From contig DIVC01000080.1 of the NCBI GenBank assembly GCA_002423905.1, positions 274 through 8,932 of the forward strand: 8,659 nt of DNA, given 5' to 3'. The DNA comes from Idiomarina sp. UBA6142. GTDB lineage: Bacteria; Pseudomonadota; Gammaproteobacteria; Enterobacterales; Alteromonadaceae. The notes beneath the pieces are model-generated. The model was not told the DNA's origin. It did no database searches and saw only the letters and a program-made list of their open reading frames with translations. The translations under genes and the position numbers were made by a program. Shown here in pieces: positions 1-6,837 of the stretch (position 1 is its first letter; each line of letters starts with the position of its first letter).

Positions 1-1374
1 CCTGCAGCAGTGCTACCTGACCGAGTCGCTTTTAGTGATGAACTGTACGTACCAGCCATTGCTGCGAATCACCAGCACCAACCTAGTTGGTATAGTCGCC
101 CGGTCGAGTTAGCGGTCGAACACTTACCGTTAACCGCAGTGATGCAGCAAACTGTTGGCGCACACCAGGTGCGGGTTCGCTATTTAGACGGCGCGTTAGC
201 GCAACATCCAATACAGCTTGCTTATCAAGGAGACCTTGGCGGGTTGTTGCAGCAACTGCAAGCGCAGTACGGTTGGCATGTGCGTATTGATGAGCAACAG
301 ATTAGTTGGAGCAAAATGCGGATTGCTGAATTTGATGTCGCCTTTATAGCCGGTAACACCAATTTTTTTATGGGTAATAGTGATAGCCAACAAAGCACTA
401 GCGCAGCTGGTCAGCGACAGCTCGGCGCACAGCTAAATGATGGCCAACGTAGCGAGCAATATCTGAATTTTTCGAGCCAACAGCTGTCGGTTTGGGATGA
501 CCTTGAGCGGGCACTGACAATGTTGTTATCAGAGCACGGTAGCGTCAGCATCAACCAAAGCTCGAGCTCGGTATTGGTGCGCGATTTGCCGGAGCAAGTC
601 GCCGCGATCGAACATTATTTGCAGCAGCAGAACGAACGTTTAACGCGGCAAGTAGCCATTGATGTACAAATTATTGAAGTGACCTTTAACGACAATCAGC
701 AATTTGGTGTGGATTGGCAAGCCTTACTGAATAGTGCTGGGGGTGAAGGTGTGTTAGGTCTGTCATCGAACTTTCTGAATGGCGCTGGCACTATCGCTGG
801 GCAACTCAGCTGGCAACAACTAACTGGTAAGGCTGCCGGTTCGGCGCTGTTGTTGCAGGCTTTGGCCGAGCAAGGGCTGGTGCAAACCAGCAACCAACCG
901 CGGCTACTGAGCTTAAATAATCAGATTGCCAAAATTGTTCTAGAAGACAATGCTACCTATTTAGCGGCGGCCGGCAGTACCGCTACCGCCAATGTTGGCA
1001 CCTCCGATATGCTTCAGCCCGGGGTAGTGACTACCGGCTTTGAATTGTATGTATTGCCAAGTATCCGGGCTGGCGAGGTGATTTTACAGCTATCCACTGA
1101 ACTGTCTGACTTACAACGCATTGATGAGGTGCGTTCTGGGGATCAGCTGATTCAAACACCCCATACCACGCGCAAAAAGTTTTTTATGAAGGCCTTAGTT
1201 GCTGATGGTGAAACCTTGCTGTTGTCGGGTTTGCGTAACGAGCGCGAGCACACCAACCGTCAGCAGAGTTGGTGGAGCCTTGCCCTTGGTGGCCGGGATG
1301 ATAGCAGTCAACGGCACAGTGAGACCTTGGTACTGGTGACGCCTCGTATTATCAACAAAGTGAAGCAGTCATGA
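1..1374 (+). CDS. pilN: PilN-family outer-membrane secretin of a type IVb pilus (5' partial)
   Basis: This gene encodes the ring-forming outer-membrane channel through which the pilus leaves the cell. The frame is open back to base 1, so the GTG at 10 is probably not the true start; the lipoprotein or signal peptide usual in PilN lies outside the window. Residues here are counted from that GTG. Residues 30-100 hold the periplasmic N-terminal region, followed by a WSK..IAEFDVAFIAG stretch (100-115) like that of TcpC/PilN secretins. A ring-building domain follows at about 150-206, ending in SSSVLVRDLP. The secretin core starts at VAIDVQIIEV (215-224), includes LVQTSNQPRLLSLNNQ (290-305) and the VVTTGFEL segment (339-346), and ends with the typical SETLVLVTPRII (437-448). 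The stop overlaps the pilO start by 4 bases (ATGA). PilN naming follows the R64 system, based on domain pattern and neighbours. Confidence 0.9.
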   Translation, partial: PAAVLPDRVAFSDELYVPAIAANHQHQPSWYSRPVELAVEHLPLTAVMQQTVGAHQVRVRYLDGALAQHPIQLAYQGDLGGLLQQLQAQYGWHVRIDEQQISWSKMRIAEFDVAFIAGNTNFFMGNSDSQQSTSAAGQRQLGAQLNDGQRSEQYLNFSSQQLSVWDDLERALTMLLSEHGSVSINQSSSSVLVRDLPEQVAAIEHYLQQQNERLTRQVAIDVQIIEVTFNDNQQFGVDWQALLNSAGGEGVLGLSSNFLNGAGTIAGQLSWQQLTGKAAGSALLLQALAEQGLVQTSNQPRLLSLNNQIAKIVLEDNATYLAAAGSTATANVGTSDMLQPGVVTTGFELYVLPSIRAGEVILQLSTELSDLQRIDEVRSGDQLIQTPHTTRKKFFMKALVADGETLLLSGLRNEREHTNRQQSWWSLALGGRDDSSQRHSETLVLVTPRIINKVKQS

Positions 1375-2621
1375 GTCGGCTTTGGTTAATCAATGGCTGG
1401 CGTCAACACTACAGCAGTCAGAAAGCATTGCTGGCGGGTATTCAGCAAGCCAAACTACTGGGCTTGGATAGCTATTGCAGCCATCGCTATGGTCAGCAGT
1501 GGTGGTTATGCTGCGCCCCGGTGGGTGCTCGACAACAACAGCAACAAGATATTGTGACGGCGTTACGACAGCAGTTCCAGCAGGCTTTGCAAGTGGTCGC
1601 TGTCTTGCAGCATTCGCAGCAGTGGGTGTGTGTGTGTTGGGATCATCAGCAACTTCTTACCGCCCTTGCAGTCAGTAACGATGATAGTGGCTGCCAACAA
1701 GTGCAATTGGTGTTGCAAGGGGTGTGGCAACGTTCGGGTTTTCAACCACTGTGTCTGGTCAGTCCTGAGCTGCCCGAGGCGTTGCAACAGTGGCTTGATG
1801 AGGTGCCGCATACGCGCCTGCAACAGTTCAGTTTGGCGCAGTTACAACCGCATAAAACAGCACAATTGCAGCTGCTGAGCCAATTACCGAGTTGGCGTCG
1901 ACGACGGCAGCTGCTGCTAATAACGATGACGCTGATCGGATTGATAACCACGCTATCATGGTATTACTGGCCTGCCTCAGCGCGGGGTGATAGCAGCATC
2001 GATGCTTCCCAGTTAGCGGTTCCCTTAGTCGGGATGCCAGTAGATAGCCTGTTACTTATTCGCGAGCACTTGCAGCAGTTAGAATTGTTGGCCGGATGGC
2101 AGGTCGAGCAACTGACCTTGCACGATGACCAATTAGTGGTGCTGTTGCGGCAGGGCTACGGTCGTTTTGGTGAGTTACAGCAACAACTGCAGCCGCATTG
2201 GCAGATTCGACAAACTGCGCAGCAGGTGCAATTGCAGCGCAATTTAGCCAGTATCGGCGGTGACTTAGAGTTTAATCAATCACTCAGCCAAGCCCAGCAA
2301 CAACTTCACCAGCAACTTTTGCAGTTATTGCCCGCAGTACACTGGCATCTCGGCAGCACCGGAATAACCGCGCAGCATCACTGGCAGGATCTGTCCGTAC
2401 GTTTTGATAGTTGGTATTGGCTTGAGTTGAGCGATGTGCAGCAATTGTTGCAAGGCTTTGATGTCCGTGTCATGCAGCTAAAGCTGTCGCGACAACCACA
2501 GTCGCAAGTGGCCATGGAATTACGTTTATATCAGCCAGTGATGGCGACCGATGATATCCCCACGATAGGTCAAGGAGAGACCGATGATACAACTTTGGAT
2601 GTTAGCTCTAGCAGTTACTAG
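1371..2621 (+). CDS. pilO: PilO-family pilin accessory protein, bitopic inner-membrane protein
   Basis: The 416-residue protein begins MSRLWLINGWRQHY, which fits the opening of the R64-type PilO accessory family. The N-terminal half (1-175) has no signal peptide and is probably cytoplasmic. An RRRR cluster at 176-179 precedes a single membrane span at about 181-200 (LLLITMTLIGLITTLSWYYW), which by the positive-inside rule leaves residues 201-416 in the periplasm. PilO is required for thin-pilus assembly in R64 and is thought to be part of the inner-membrane/periplasmic scaffold; its exact job is poorly defined. The protein is strikingly rich in glutamine (73 of 416, about 17.5%, with a Q5 run at 55-59) and in tryptophan. 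It starts in an ATGA overlap with pilN and runs 38 bases into pilP, so translation is probably coupled. The call rests on the N-terminal sequence, topology and gene order. Confidence 0.8.
   Translation: MSRLWLINGWRQHYSSQKALLAGIQQAKLLGLDSYCSHRYGQQWWLCCAPVGARQQQQQDIVTALRQQFQQALQVVAVLQHSQQWVCVCWDHQQLLTALAVSNDDSGCQQVQLVLQGVWQRSGFQPLCLVSPELPEALQQWLDEVPHTRLQQFSLAQLQPHKTAQLQLLSQLPSWRRRRQLLLITMTLIGLITTLSWYYWPASARGDSSIDASQLAVPLVGMPVDSLLLIREHLQQLELLAGWQVEQLTLHDDQLVVLLRQGYGRFGELQQQLQPHWQIRQTAQQVQLQRNLASIGGDLEFNQSLSQAQQQLHQQLLQLLPAVHWHLGSTGITAQHHWQDLSVRFDSWYWLELSDVQQLLQGFDVRVMQLKLSRQPQSQVAMELRLYQPVMATDDIPTIGQGETDDTTLDVSSSSY
2573..2577 (+). promoter_or_regulatory. Ribosome binding site for pilP
   Basis: AGGAG lies inside the pilO reading frame, 6 bases ahead of the ATG at 2584. 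It fixes the pilP start although that start is 38 bases before the pilO stop. Confidence 0.7.
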
Positions 2622-3009
2622 TAACGTGACCGAACCACCAGCTAATAGTGCTGCTTTTGATCGTATTCAGGCATTACGGGCGCAAGAATTGCAGGAATTA
2701 CAAGCAGCTTCGCGAGCTCGGCAAATGCAGCACGAATTGACCGTAGCAGCAGCGCAGCAGCAAATTGAGCAGTTAGGGCAGCTGCCGCCACGGATCACTC
2801 AGGTTGGCCCCGCCCTCAGTGAATTTGAATTAATGGGGGTTGTGCAGGGGGCACAGCAGTTGGTGGTGCTAAAGCATCAGCAGCAACTGATCCGTTTAGT
2901 TCCGGGACAAGCCGACACTAGTGGCTTAGTGGCGACTATTGATAGCGCCCATGTGCGCTTGCAACGCGGCAAAGAACAGCGTTTTCTGGCGCTGCCTCGA
3001 GGTTGGTAA
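2584..3009 (+). CDS. pilP: PilP-family periplasmic pilus assembly protein
   Basis: The 141-residue protein opens with a short hydrophobic segment (MIQLWMLALAVTS, 1-13) that looks like a minimal signal peptide or anchor. A charged, glutamine- and alanine-rich helical stretch follows (about 22-66), likely a coiled coil. The C-terminal domain (about 70-141: ELMGVVQG, VVLKHQQQLIRLVPGQ, ATIDSAHVRLQRG, RFLAL) has the short-strand pattern of PilP/GspC homology-region domains, which bind the secretin N-terminal domain and couple it to the inner-membrane complex. That function is inferred from family resemblance. It starts inside pilO and ends one base before pilQ. The start at 2584 is supported by the AGGAG before it and by the signal-like N-terminus. 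Glutamine is 22 of 141 residues. Confidence 0.8.
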   Translation: MIQLWMLALAVTSNVTEPPANSAAFDRIQALRAQELQELQAASRARQMQHELTVAAAQQQIEQLGQLPPRITQVGPALSEFELMGVVQGAQQLVVLKHQQQLIRLVPGQADTSGLVATIDSAHVRLQRGKEQRFLALPRGW

Positions 3010-3010
3010 G

Positions 3011-4393
3011 ATGCACATGCTGACTAGCCTCGCCCTCAACGATTTCAGCATAGCCGAGTCGTTATTAGATATCTGTTTGCAGCTGACCGATGCCGGCATG
3101 GATGATGATAGCGCTGCATTAGTCAGTAGTGATGGGGTGCTGGTGTGCTCAGCTGCGGCATGGCAGCTGCATAGTCTGGCGTTGGTCAATGTGCAGCAGT
3201 TACAGCAACTCCGTCAGCTCTCGGTGCGTGGCTATTTACTGGCCGACGCGCGTGATATTCGCAGTCGTTTGCACGATGCGGATGCCGCCCGTCAGCGCCT
3301 TCATCAGCCCAATCCGCTGCACCTGGATCACACGCGTGCGCAGCAGGCCTTGGAAGATTTGGTTGAACAAGCATTGCAGCGTGATGCTTCCGATATTCAC
3401 TTACTTTTTGATCAGCAACAGGCCAGTTTAGCCTTTCGTGTGCATGGACGCATGGTTGGCCGCGTAGCGCGCAGTCGTGAAACTCTTGCAGCGGCAATAG
3501 CGGCCGCACTGAATACCCGTTCAGATGATTTTCATGAGTTGTTTGATGAGCAGCGCTTATCCAGCGCCAGTATCAATCTCAATTTAGTGATGCATGGACA
3601 ACCGCAGCGGATTCGTTTGCGGGTCCAGAAATCACCGACTCGTAATGGTTTTGCGGTCACCATGCGGATTCAATGTGAACAGCCTCAGGTGGCTAATTTG
3701 CAACAGCTAGGATTAGCGCCGAGCTTAGTGGCGCAGTTACAACAGGTACTGCGACAGCCAGCTGGGTTGATCATTGTTGCCGGACCCACCGGGCAGGGCA
3801 AAACCACTACCTTAGCGGCGTTAAATCAAGAGCTGCCGAGGAGCTATAAAGTCATTAGCTTAGAAGACCCAATTGAAATTATTCAACCGCACATTGAACA
3901 AAAACCAGTGCTCGCTGAACACCCAGAATTGAACTTTGCCAATATGGTTAAAGTGGCCTTGCGTGAAGACCCCGACGTTATTTCGATTAGTGAGATTCGT
4001 GACAGTGCGACCGCTAAGGCGGCCTATACCGCGGCCTTGACTGGTCATTTAGTGACCGCGACCATTCATGCTCATGATTGTTTTGGGGTATTACAACGGC
4101 TCTTTGACTTAGGTGTTTCAGCTGCGGCATTAGCCCAACCAGGCGTGCTGCGAGCTATTCTGGCACAGCGTCTGGTCGCTAGCGCCTGCATAGATTGTCA
4201 GGGCAACGGTTGCACGCGCTGTGATCAAAGTGGGGTTGGTGGGCGGCGGGTCATGGTCGAACTGTTGGTGGCCGATCGGGCACTGTGTCGAGCGTTACGC
4301 GAAGAACGTCTGCCCGAGCTGCGCGACAGCCTGATAGAAAGCGGTTGGCAAGCACTCGATAGCCAATTACAGGAGTCCAGCCCATGCGTTTGA
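3011..4393 (+). CDS. pilQ: PilQ, cytoplasmic pilus assembly ATPase (GspE/PilB/PilT superfamily)
   Basis: This 460-residue hexameric ATPase should drive pilin polymerisation from the cytoplasmic face. ATG 3011 is chosen over an upstream in-frame TTG at 2939 because it follows the pilP stop by one base and has GAGG at 2999-3002. Residues 1-105 are poorly conserved. LVEQALQRDASDIHLL (117-132) starts the PAS-like N2 domain. The RecA-like domain shows Walker A GPTGQGKTT (258-266), Asp box SLEDPIEI (283-290), Walker B LREDPDVISISEIRD (317-331) and His box TGHLVTATIHAHD (344-356). The C-terminal GVGGRRVMVELL (408-419) is typical. The zinc motif is compact: CX2C-X4-CX2C (C393, C396, C401, C404). The Walker B segment has Ser at two places where the classical signature has a hydrophobic residue and Gly (S325, S327). 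No second, retraction-type ATPase is in the window. The gene overlaps pilR by 10 bases. Confidence 0.95.
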   Translation: MHMLTSLALNDFSIAESLLDICLQLTDAGMDDDSAALVSSDGVLVCSAAAWQLHSLALVNVQQLQQLRQLSVRGYLLADARDIRSRLHDADAARQRLHQPNPLHLDHTRAQQALEDLVEQALQRDASDIHLLFDQQQASLAFRVHGRMVGRVARSRETLAAAIAAALNTRSDDFHELFDEQRLSSASINLNLVMHGQPQRIRLRVQKSPTRNGFAVTMRIQCEQPQVANLQQLGLAPSLVAQLQQVLRQPAGLIIVAGPTGQGKTTTLAALNQELPRSYKVISLEDPIEIIQPHIEQKPVLAEHPELNFANMVKVALREDPDVISISEIRDSATAKAAYTAALTGHLVTATIHAHDCFGVLQRLFDLGVSAAALAQPGVLRAILAQRLVASACIDCQGNGCTRCDQSGVGGRRVMVELLVADRALCRALREERLPELRDSLIESGWQALDSQLQESSPCV

Positions 4394-5406
4394 CCCGAAC
4401 TCGGCAATTGGCTTTGTTAGAAGATTTCGCGCTGGCATTGAACGATGGGTTGAGCCCATTGCAGGCCAGTATGGAACTGGCGCATCATGCCCGGCAATAT
4501 GGTTTAGCAGCTGAATTAGCCTTAAGTGAAGGGCTGGTGCAAGCGTTAAATCAGGGGCAGAGCTTTGCCAGTGTGTTACCGCAATGGTTTGATGCTGATT
4601 TATGTATGTTGGTCAGTGTGGGTGAGCATAGCGGTGTGCTTGAGCAGTTACTGCAGCAACACCGACAGTTTGAACTGCAACGCCAACACGCTCAGCAATT
4701 ATTTTGGCGACCGCTGATTTACCCAATGATCATGCTGGTGATTGCGGCGTTAGCTAGTGTGCTTATCGGTCGTCAGGTCATGCCTAAATTGGCCACCGGG
4801 TTGAGCCGCGAGCATTGGCCGCTGCTGAGCGAGCTATTATTGCTGGTGAGCGCCGGCCCGAGTCTATTTCTCATGCTGCTTGGGATGGTGGTGTTGGTGT
4901 TGATGAGTTGGGGCCCAGCGTTGTTGATTAACTGGCGTTGGGATTGGTGTCGATGGTTGGCGGCGCAGGGCGCCTTCACGATTCGGCGCTATTTCAATGC
5001 TGTGTTATTACTCCAGACCATCACCGTACTGTTGCAAGCGCGGTTAAATCTAGACCGCGCTTTACAAGCGATCGAGCGCTTTGGTGATCGGAGTTTGAGC
5101 TACGTAACCCAACAGATGCGGCAACGACTGGCGCAGGGTGAGCGCCAGTTGGCGCAAGTATTCGGCAGCGAACTGTTGTCGTCACGAATGCTATTTCGAC
5201 TCAGTAATGGCGGTCGAAATGCAACTGAACATGGCACATTATTGCGGGTTGCGGGTTACGCCGGAGCGGATGCGTTAAGCGCTCTTCAGCGTTTACGGGT
5301 GACTCTGCAGGTAGTGTGTTATGTGCTGATATTTCTGCTGTTAGCAATGGTTCTCGGTGGTATGGGCGCGATGTTGATGGCGGTGACTCAGCAAACTATG
5401 CGGTAA
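4384..5406 (+). CDS. pilR: PilR, inner-membrane platform protein of the pilus (GspF/PilC family)
   Basis: The 340-residue polytopic protein belongs to the GspF/PilC family, the membrane platform that receives torque or strokes from the ATPase and inserts pilins into the growing fibre. The first cytoplasmic repeat (about 8-105) includes the family hallmark VSVGEHSGVLEQLLQ (77-91). Membrane spans are visible near 108-128 (RPLIYPMIMLVIAALASVLI), 159-183 and 307-333. The second cytoplasmic repeat (about 200-300) starts at RRYFNAVLLLQTITVLLQAR and includes LDRALQAIER. Length is close to other GspF-type proteins, so the gene looks intact. The start at 4384 has AGGAG at 4371-4375, 8 bases upstream, and lies 10 bases inside pilQ, which suggests coupling. 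The call is firm at family level; the PilR name comes from gene order. Confidence 0.92.
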   Translation: MRLTRTRQLALLEDFALALNDGLSPLQASMELAHHARQYGLAAELALSEGLVQALNQGQSFASVLPQWFDADLCMLVSVGEHSGVLEQLLQQHRQFELQRQHAQQLFWRPLIYPMIMLVIAALASVLIGRQVMPKLATGLSREHWPLLSELLLLVSAGPSLFLMLLGMVVLVLMSWGPALLINWRWDWCRWLAAQGAFTIRRYFNAVLLLQTITVLLQARLNLDRALQAIERFGDRSLSYVTQQMRQRLAQGERQLAQVFGSELLSSRMLFRLSNGGRNATEHGTLLRVAGYAGADALSALQRLRVTLQVVCYVLIFLLLAMVLGGMGAMLMAVTQQTMR

Positions 5407-5433
5407 ATTCAGCAATTATTCGGATCTATTTAC

Positions 5434-5439
5434 AAGGAG
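5434..5439 (+). promoter_or_regulatory. Strong ribosome binding site for the major pilin gene
   Basis: AAGGAG sits 8 bases ahead of ATG 5448, in the only real intergenic gap of the operon (5407-5447, 41 bases). It is the best Shine-Dalgarno match in the cluster. It supports the short-leader start of PilS over in-frame starts upstream, and fits a protein needed in high copy. Confidence 0.85.
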
Positions 5440-5447
5440 TGTTTCTA

Positions 5448-5888
5448 ATGCGTAAGCAACGCGGTTTTACATTTATTGAAGTACTGACAGTGTTATCGAT
5501 TATTGCTATTGCCACTATTGGCAGTTTGGCGGTGCGAGATTGGGCGGTGGGTAACTCGCGTGTTAGCGAGGCGAAAAGTCAAATTATCACGATTCAGTCG
5601 GGCACGCAGCTGTGGCGCCCCAAAAATGGCAACTTTACCGGTATCAGTATGGCTTCGATGTCGGGCATCGCGGCGGTTCCTGAAAGTTGGGGAAGCGGTA
5701 CTGAACTGAATCCATGGGGCGGCAACATTACGGTAACCGTGGATAGTGCCGATGCGACCCGCTATTTAGTGACCCTAACCGGTATCGATCAAGCTGGTGA
5801 AGGAGCGCGCTTAGCGCGTGATTTCAATGAGTATGCGGTGGATACCAGCTTTAGTAACGGCACCTTAGTGGTTAGGTTCCAAGGTTAA
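5448..5888 (+). CDS. pilS: PilS-like major type IV prepilin
   Basis: The 146-residue prepilin is probably the main fibre subunit. It has a 6-residue basic leader, MRKQRG, then FTFIEVLTVLSIIAIATIGS: cleavage is expected after G6, with Phe at +1 and Glu at +5. Residues 7-30 form the hydrophobic N-terminal helix used for membrane storage and fibre packing. The globular part (about 50-146) includes GNFTGIS (61-67) and NPWGG (88-92), which resemble the PilS family of R64-type pili. A short leader with F+1 is a type IVa/type II-like trait; R64 PilS has a long leader. The protein has no cysteine at all, so the C-terminal disulfide common in type IV pilins cannot form. Glutamine is only 6 of 146, unlike the neighbouring machinery. 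It lies between pilR and the minor prepilin-like genes, and its position and best RBS support the major-subunit role. Confidence 0.88.
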   Translation: MRKQRGFTFIEVLTVLSIIAIATIGSLAVRDWAVGNSRVSEAKSQIITIQSGTQLWRPKNGNFTGISMASMSGIAAVPESWGSGTELNPWGGNITVTVDSADATRYLVTLTGIDQAGEGARLARDFNEYAVDTSFSNGTLVVRFQG

Positions 5889-5892
5889 ACTG

Positions 5893-6114
5893 ATGGACGG
5901 TTGGCGGGGCTTTGGGGTGCTTGAGTTGTTATTAGTGCTGGTGCTGGCTGGGTCACTGAGTGCCCTGTTGTTGGGGTTTGCTCAGCACGCGCAAAAATCT
6001 ACCCTAACCACCCCTGCAAGCTGGTCTAGCGCCACTAGTCGTGCTCAGCTGCAACTGCTGCGTTTGCAGGCTCAGCAATTGCAGCTGCTGCACTATCAAC
6101 AGCAAGAGGAGTAG
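5893..6114 (+). CDS. Minimal 73-residue prepilin-like protein, function unknown
   Basis: I do not recognise a family beyond the prepilin N-terminus. The protein starts MDGWRG, then FGVLELLLVLVLAG, so it has the G6/F7 cleavage position and Glu at +5, followed by a hydrophobic helix to about residue 30. After a short linker (31-48) the rest is a leucine/glutamine-rich amphipathic helix (about 49-73, for example LQLLRLQAQQLQLLHYQQQ). There is no room for a pilin globular domain: the stop is followed 3 bases later by the next ATG, and I saw no frameshift that would extend it. The leader has one Arg and one Asp, so it is less basic than usual. AAGG at 5881-5884 is 8 bases from the ATG, and the gene starts 4 bases after the pilS stop. 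It could be a minor pilin that initiates the fibre or pairs with the PilV-like protein; this is inference. Confidence 0.7.
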   Translation: MDGWRGFGVLELLLVLVLAGSLSALLLGFAQHAQKSTLTTPASWSSATSRAQLQLLRLQAQQLQLLHYQQQEE

Positions 6115-6117
6115 GCC

Positions 6118-6837
6118 ATGCGGCACCGCAATGGGTTTTTGCTCATGGAATTTATTGCGGCGCTGACCTTGGTGTCCGCGCTGTTACTCATAGCCGGTCA
6201 ATGGTGGCAGCATCAAAGCAAAGTGCAACAGCGGCAGCAATGGCTCGACCATACTGACTATTTATTGCAAGCGACTGAGCGTTTTTGGCTGGAGCAAGGG
6301 CGTCCGCCACACGACTATACCGAACTGAGTCAAAGCCTCGAACTTGAGGCTTTGGTATTGCCCTGGCAGCAACCATGGCGACTGACGTATGAGGTGAGTT
6401 TGTTACGCTGGCACATCAGCGCGCCCAGCCAACAGCAGGCGCACTGGTTTGCCAGCCATTTTCAGGCTGCACAGGTGGTTGATGATGAGGTTATTTTAAG
6501 CCAATGGGCGCCTCTGCATGAGGCTTCAGGTGAGCAGTATCTGTATCGGGTGGCGCGCCCAGATAAGCCAGAGTTGAATCAATTAGCCGTGCATTTAAAC
6601 ATGCAGCAACACGCTGTGAACGGGATTGGCAATCTGCTCGCAAGCCACGGGAATTTGGCCCAGCTAGAGGTTGATAGCCTGCTGGTGAACAGTGCCACTA
6701 TTGCCGATTTGACCACGCAATTGCTGACTGCATCAAGTATTCAAACCGAACACGGTGATCTGCAGCAGTTTTTTGATCAGATCAGTGCCTATGAGGCGCT
6801 ATGGAACGAGTGCCGCAGTGCCGGCGGCTGTCAGTGA
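6118..6837 (+). CDS. pilV: PilV-like minor pilin, probable tip adhesin, without shufflon
   Basis: The 239-residue protein starts MRHRNG, then FLLMEFIAALTLVSALLLIAG: cleavage after G6 and Glu at +5 mark a prepilin. The middle stretch YLYRVARPDKPELNQLAVHL (141-160) with NMQQHAVNGIGN (161-172) matches the conserved PilV pattern, where repeats of the type L.M....I.N.G lead into a fibre-like C-terminal region. Residues 173-222 (LEVDSLLVNSATIADLTTQ and on) look like such a beta-rich stalk. The last residues hold a CX5C pair (C232, C238) that could form a small disulfide loop. R64 PilV is much longer (over 400 residues) and its C-terminus is switched by the Rci shufflon. Here the end is fixed, with no visible shufflon repeats or recombinase. 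GAGGAG at 6106-6111 precedes the ATG by 6 bases. The role as tip adhesin is inferred from PilV. Confidence 0.75.
   Translation: MRHRNGFLLMEFIAALTLVSALLLIAGQWWQHQSKVQQRQQWLDHTDYLLQATERFWLEQGRPPHDYTELSQSLELEALVLPWQQPWRLTYEVSLLRWHISAPSQQQAHWFASHFQAAQVVDDEVILSQWAPLHEASGEQYLYRVARPDKPELNQLAVHLNMQQHAVNGIGNLLASHGNLAQLEVDSLLVNSATIADLTTQLLTASSIQTEHGDLQQFFDQISAYEALWNECRSAGGCQ

Noticed and set aside
2939..3010. Longer PilQ with a 24-residue N-terminal extension starting at TTG 2939
   Set aside because: The extension lies inside pilP and has no clear RBS; ATG 3011 follows the pilP stop by one base with GAGG in place.
3186..3509. 107-codon open frame on the minus strand inside pilQ, and other minus-strand frames across the pilus operon
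   Set aside because: They lie entirely within well-supported genes and show no recognisable domain.
5316..5447. Longer PilS with a 44-residue leader, as in long-leader type IVb prepilins
   Set aside because: The upstream part overlaps pilR in another frame and reads as ordinary shadow sequence, while ATG 5448 has an excellent AAGGAG and a classic short leader.
6801..6836. TadE-like protein starting at ATG 6801
   Set aside because: It would add 12 charged residues inside pilV; ATG 6837 in the TGATG overlap gives the proper short leader.
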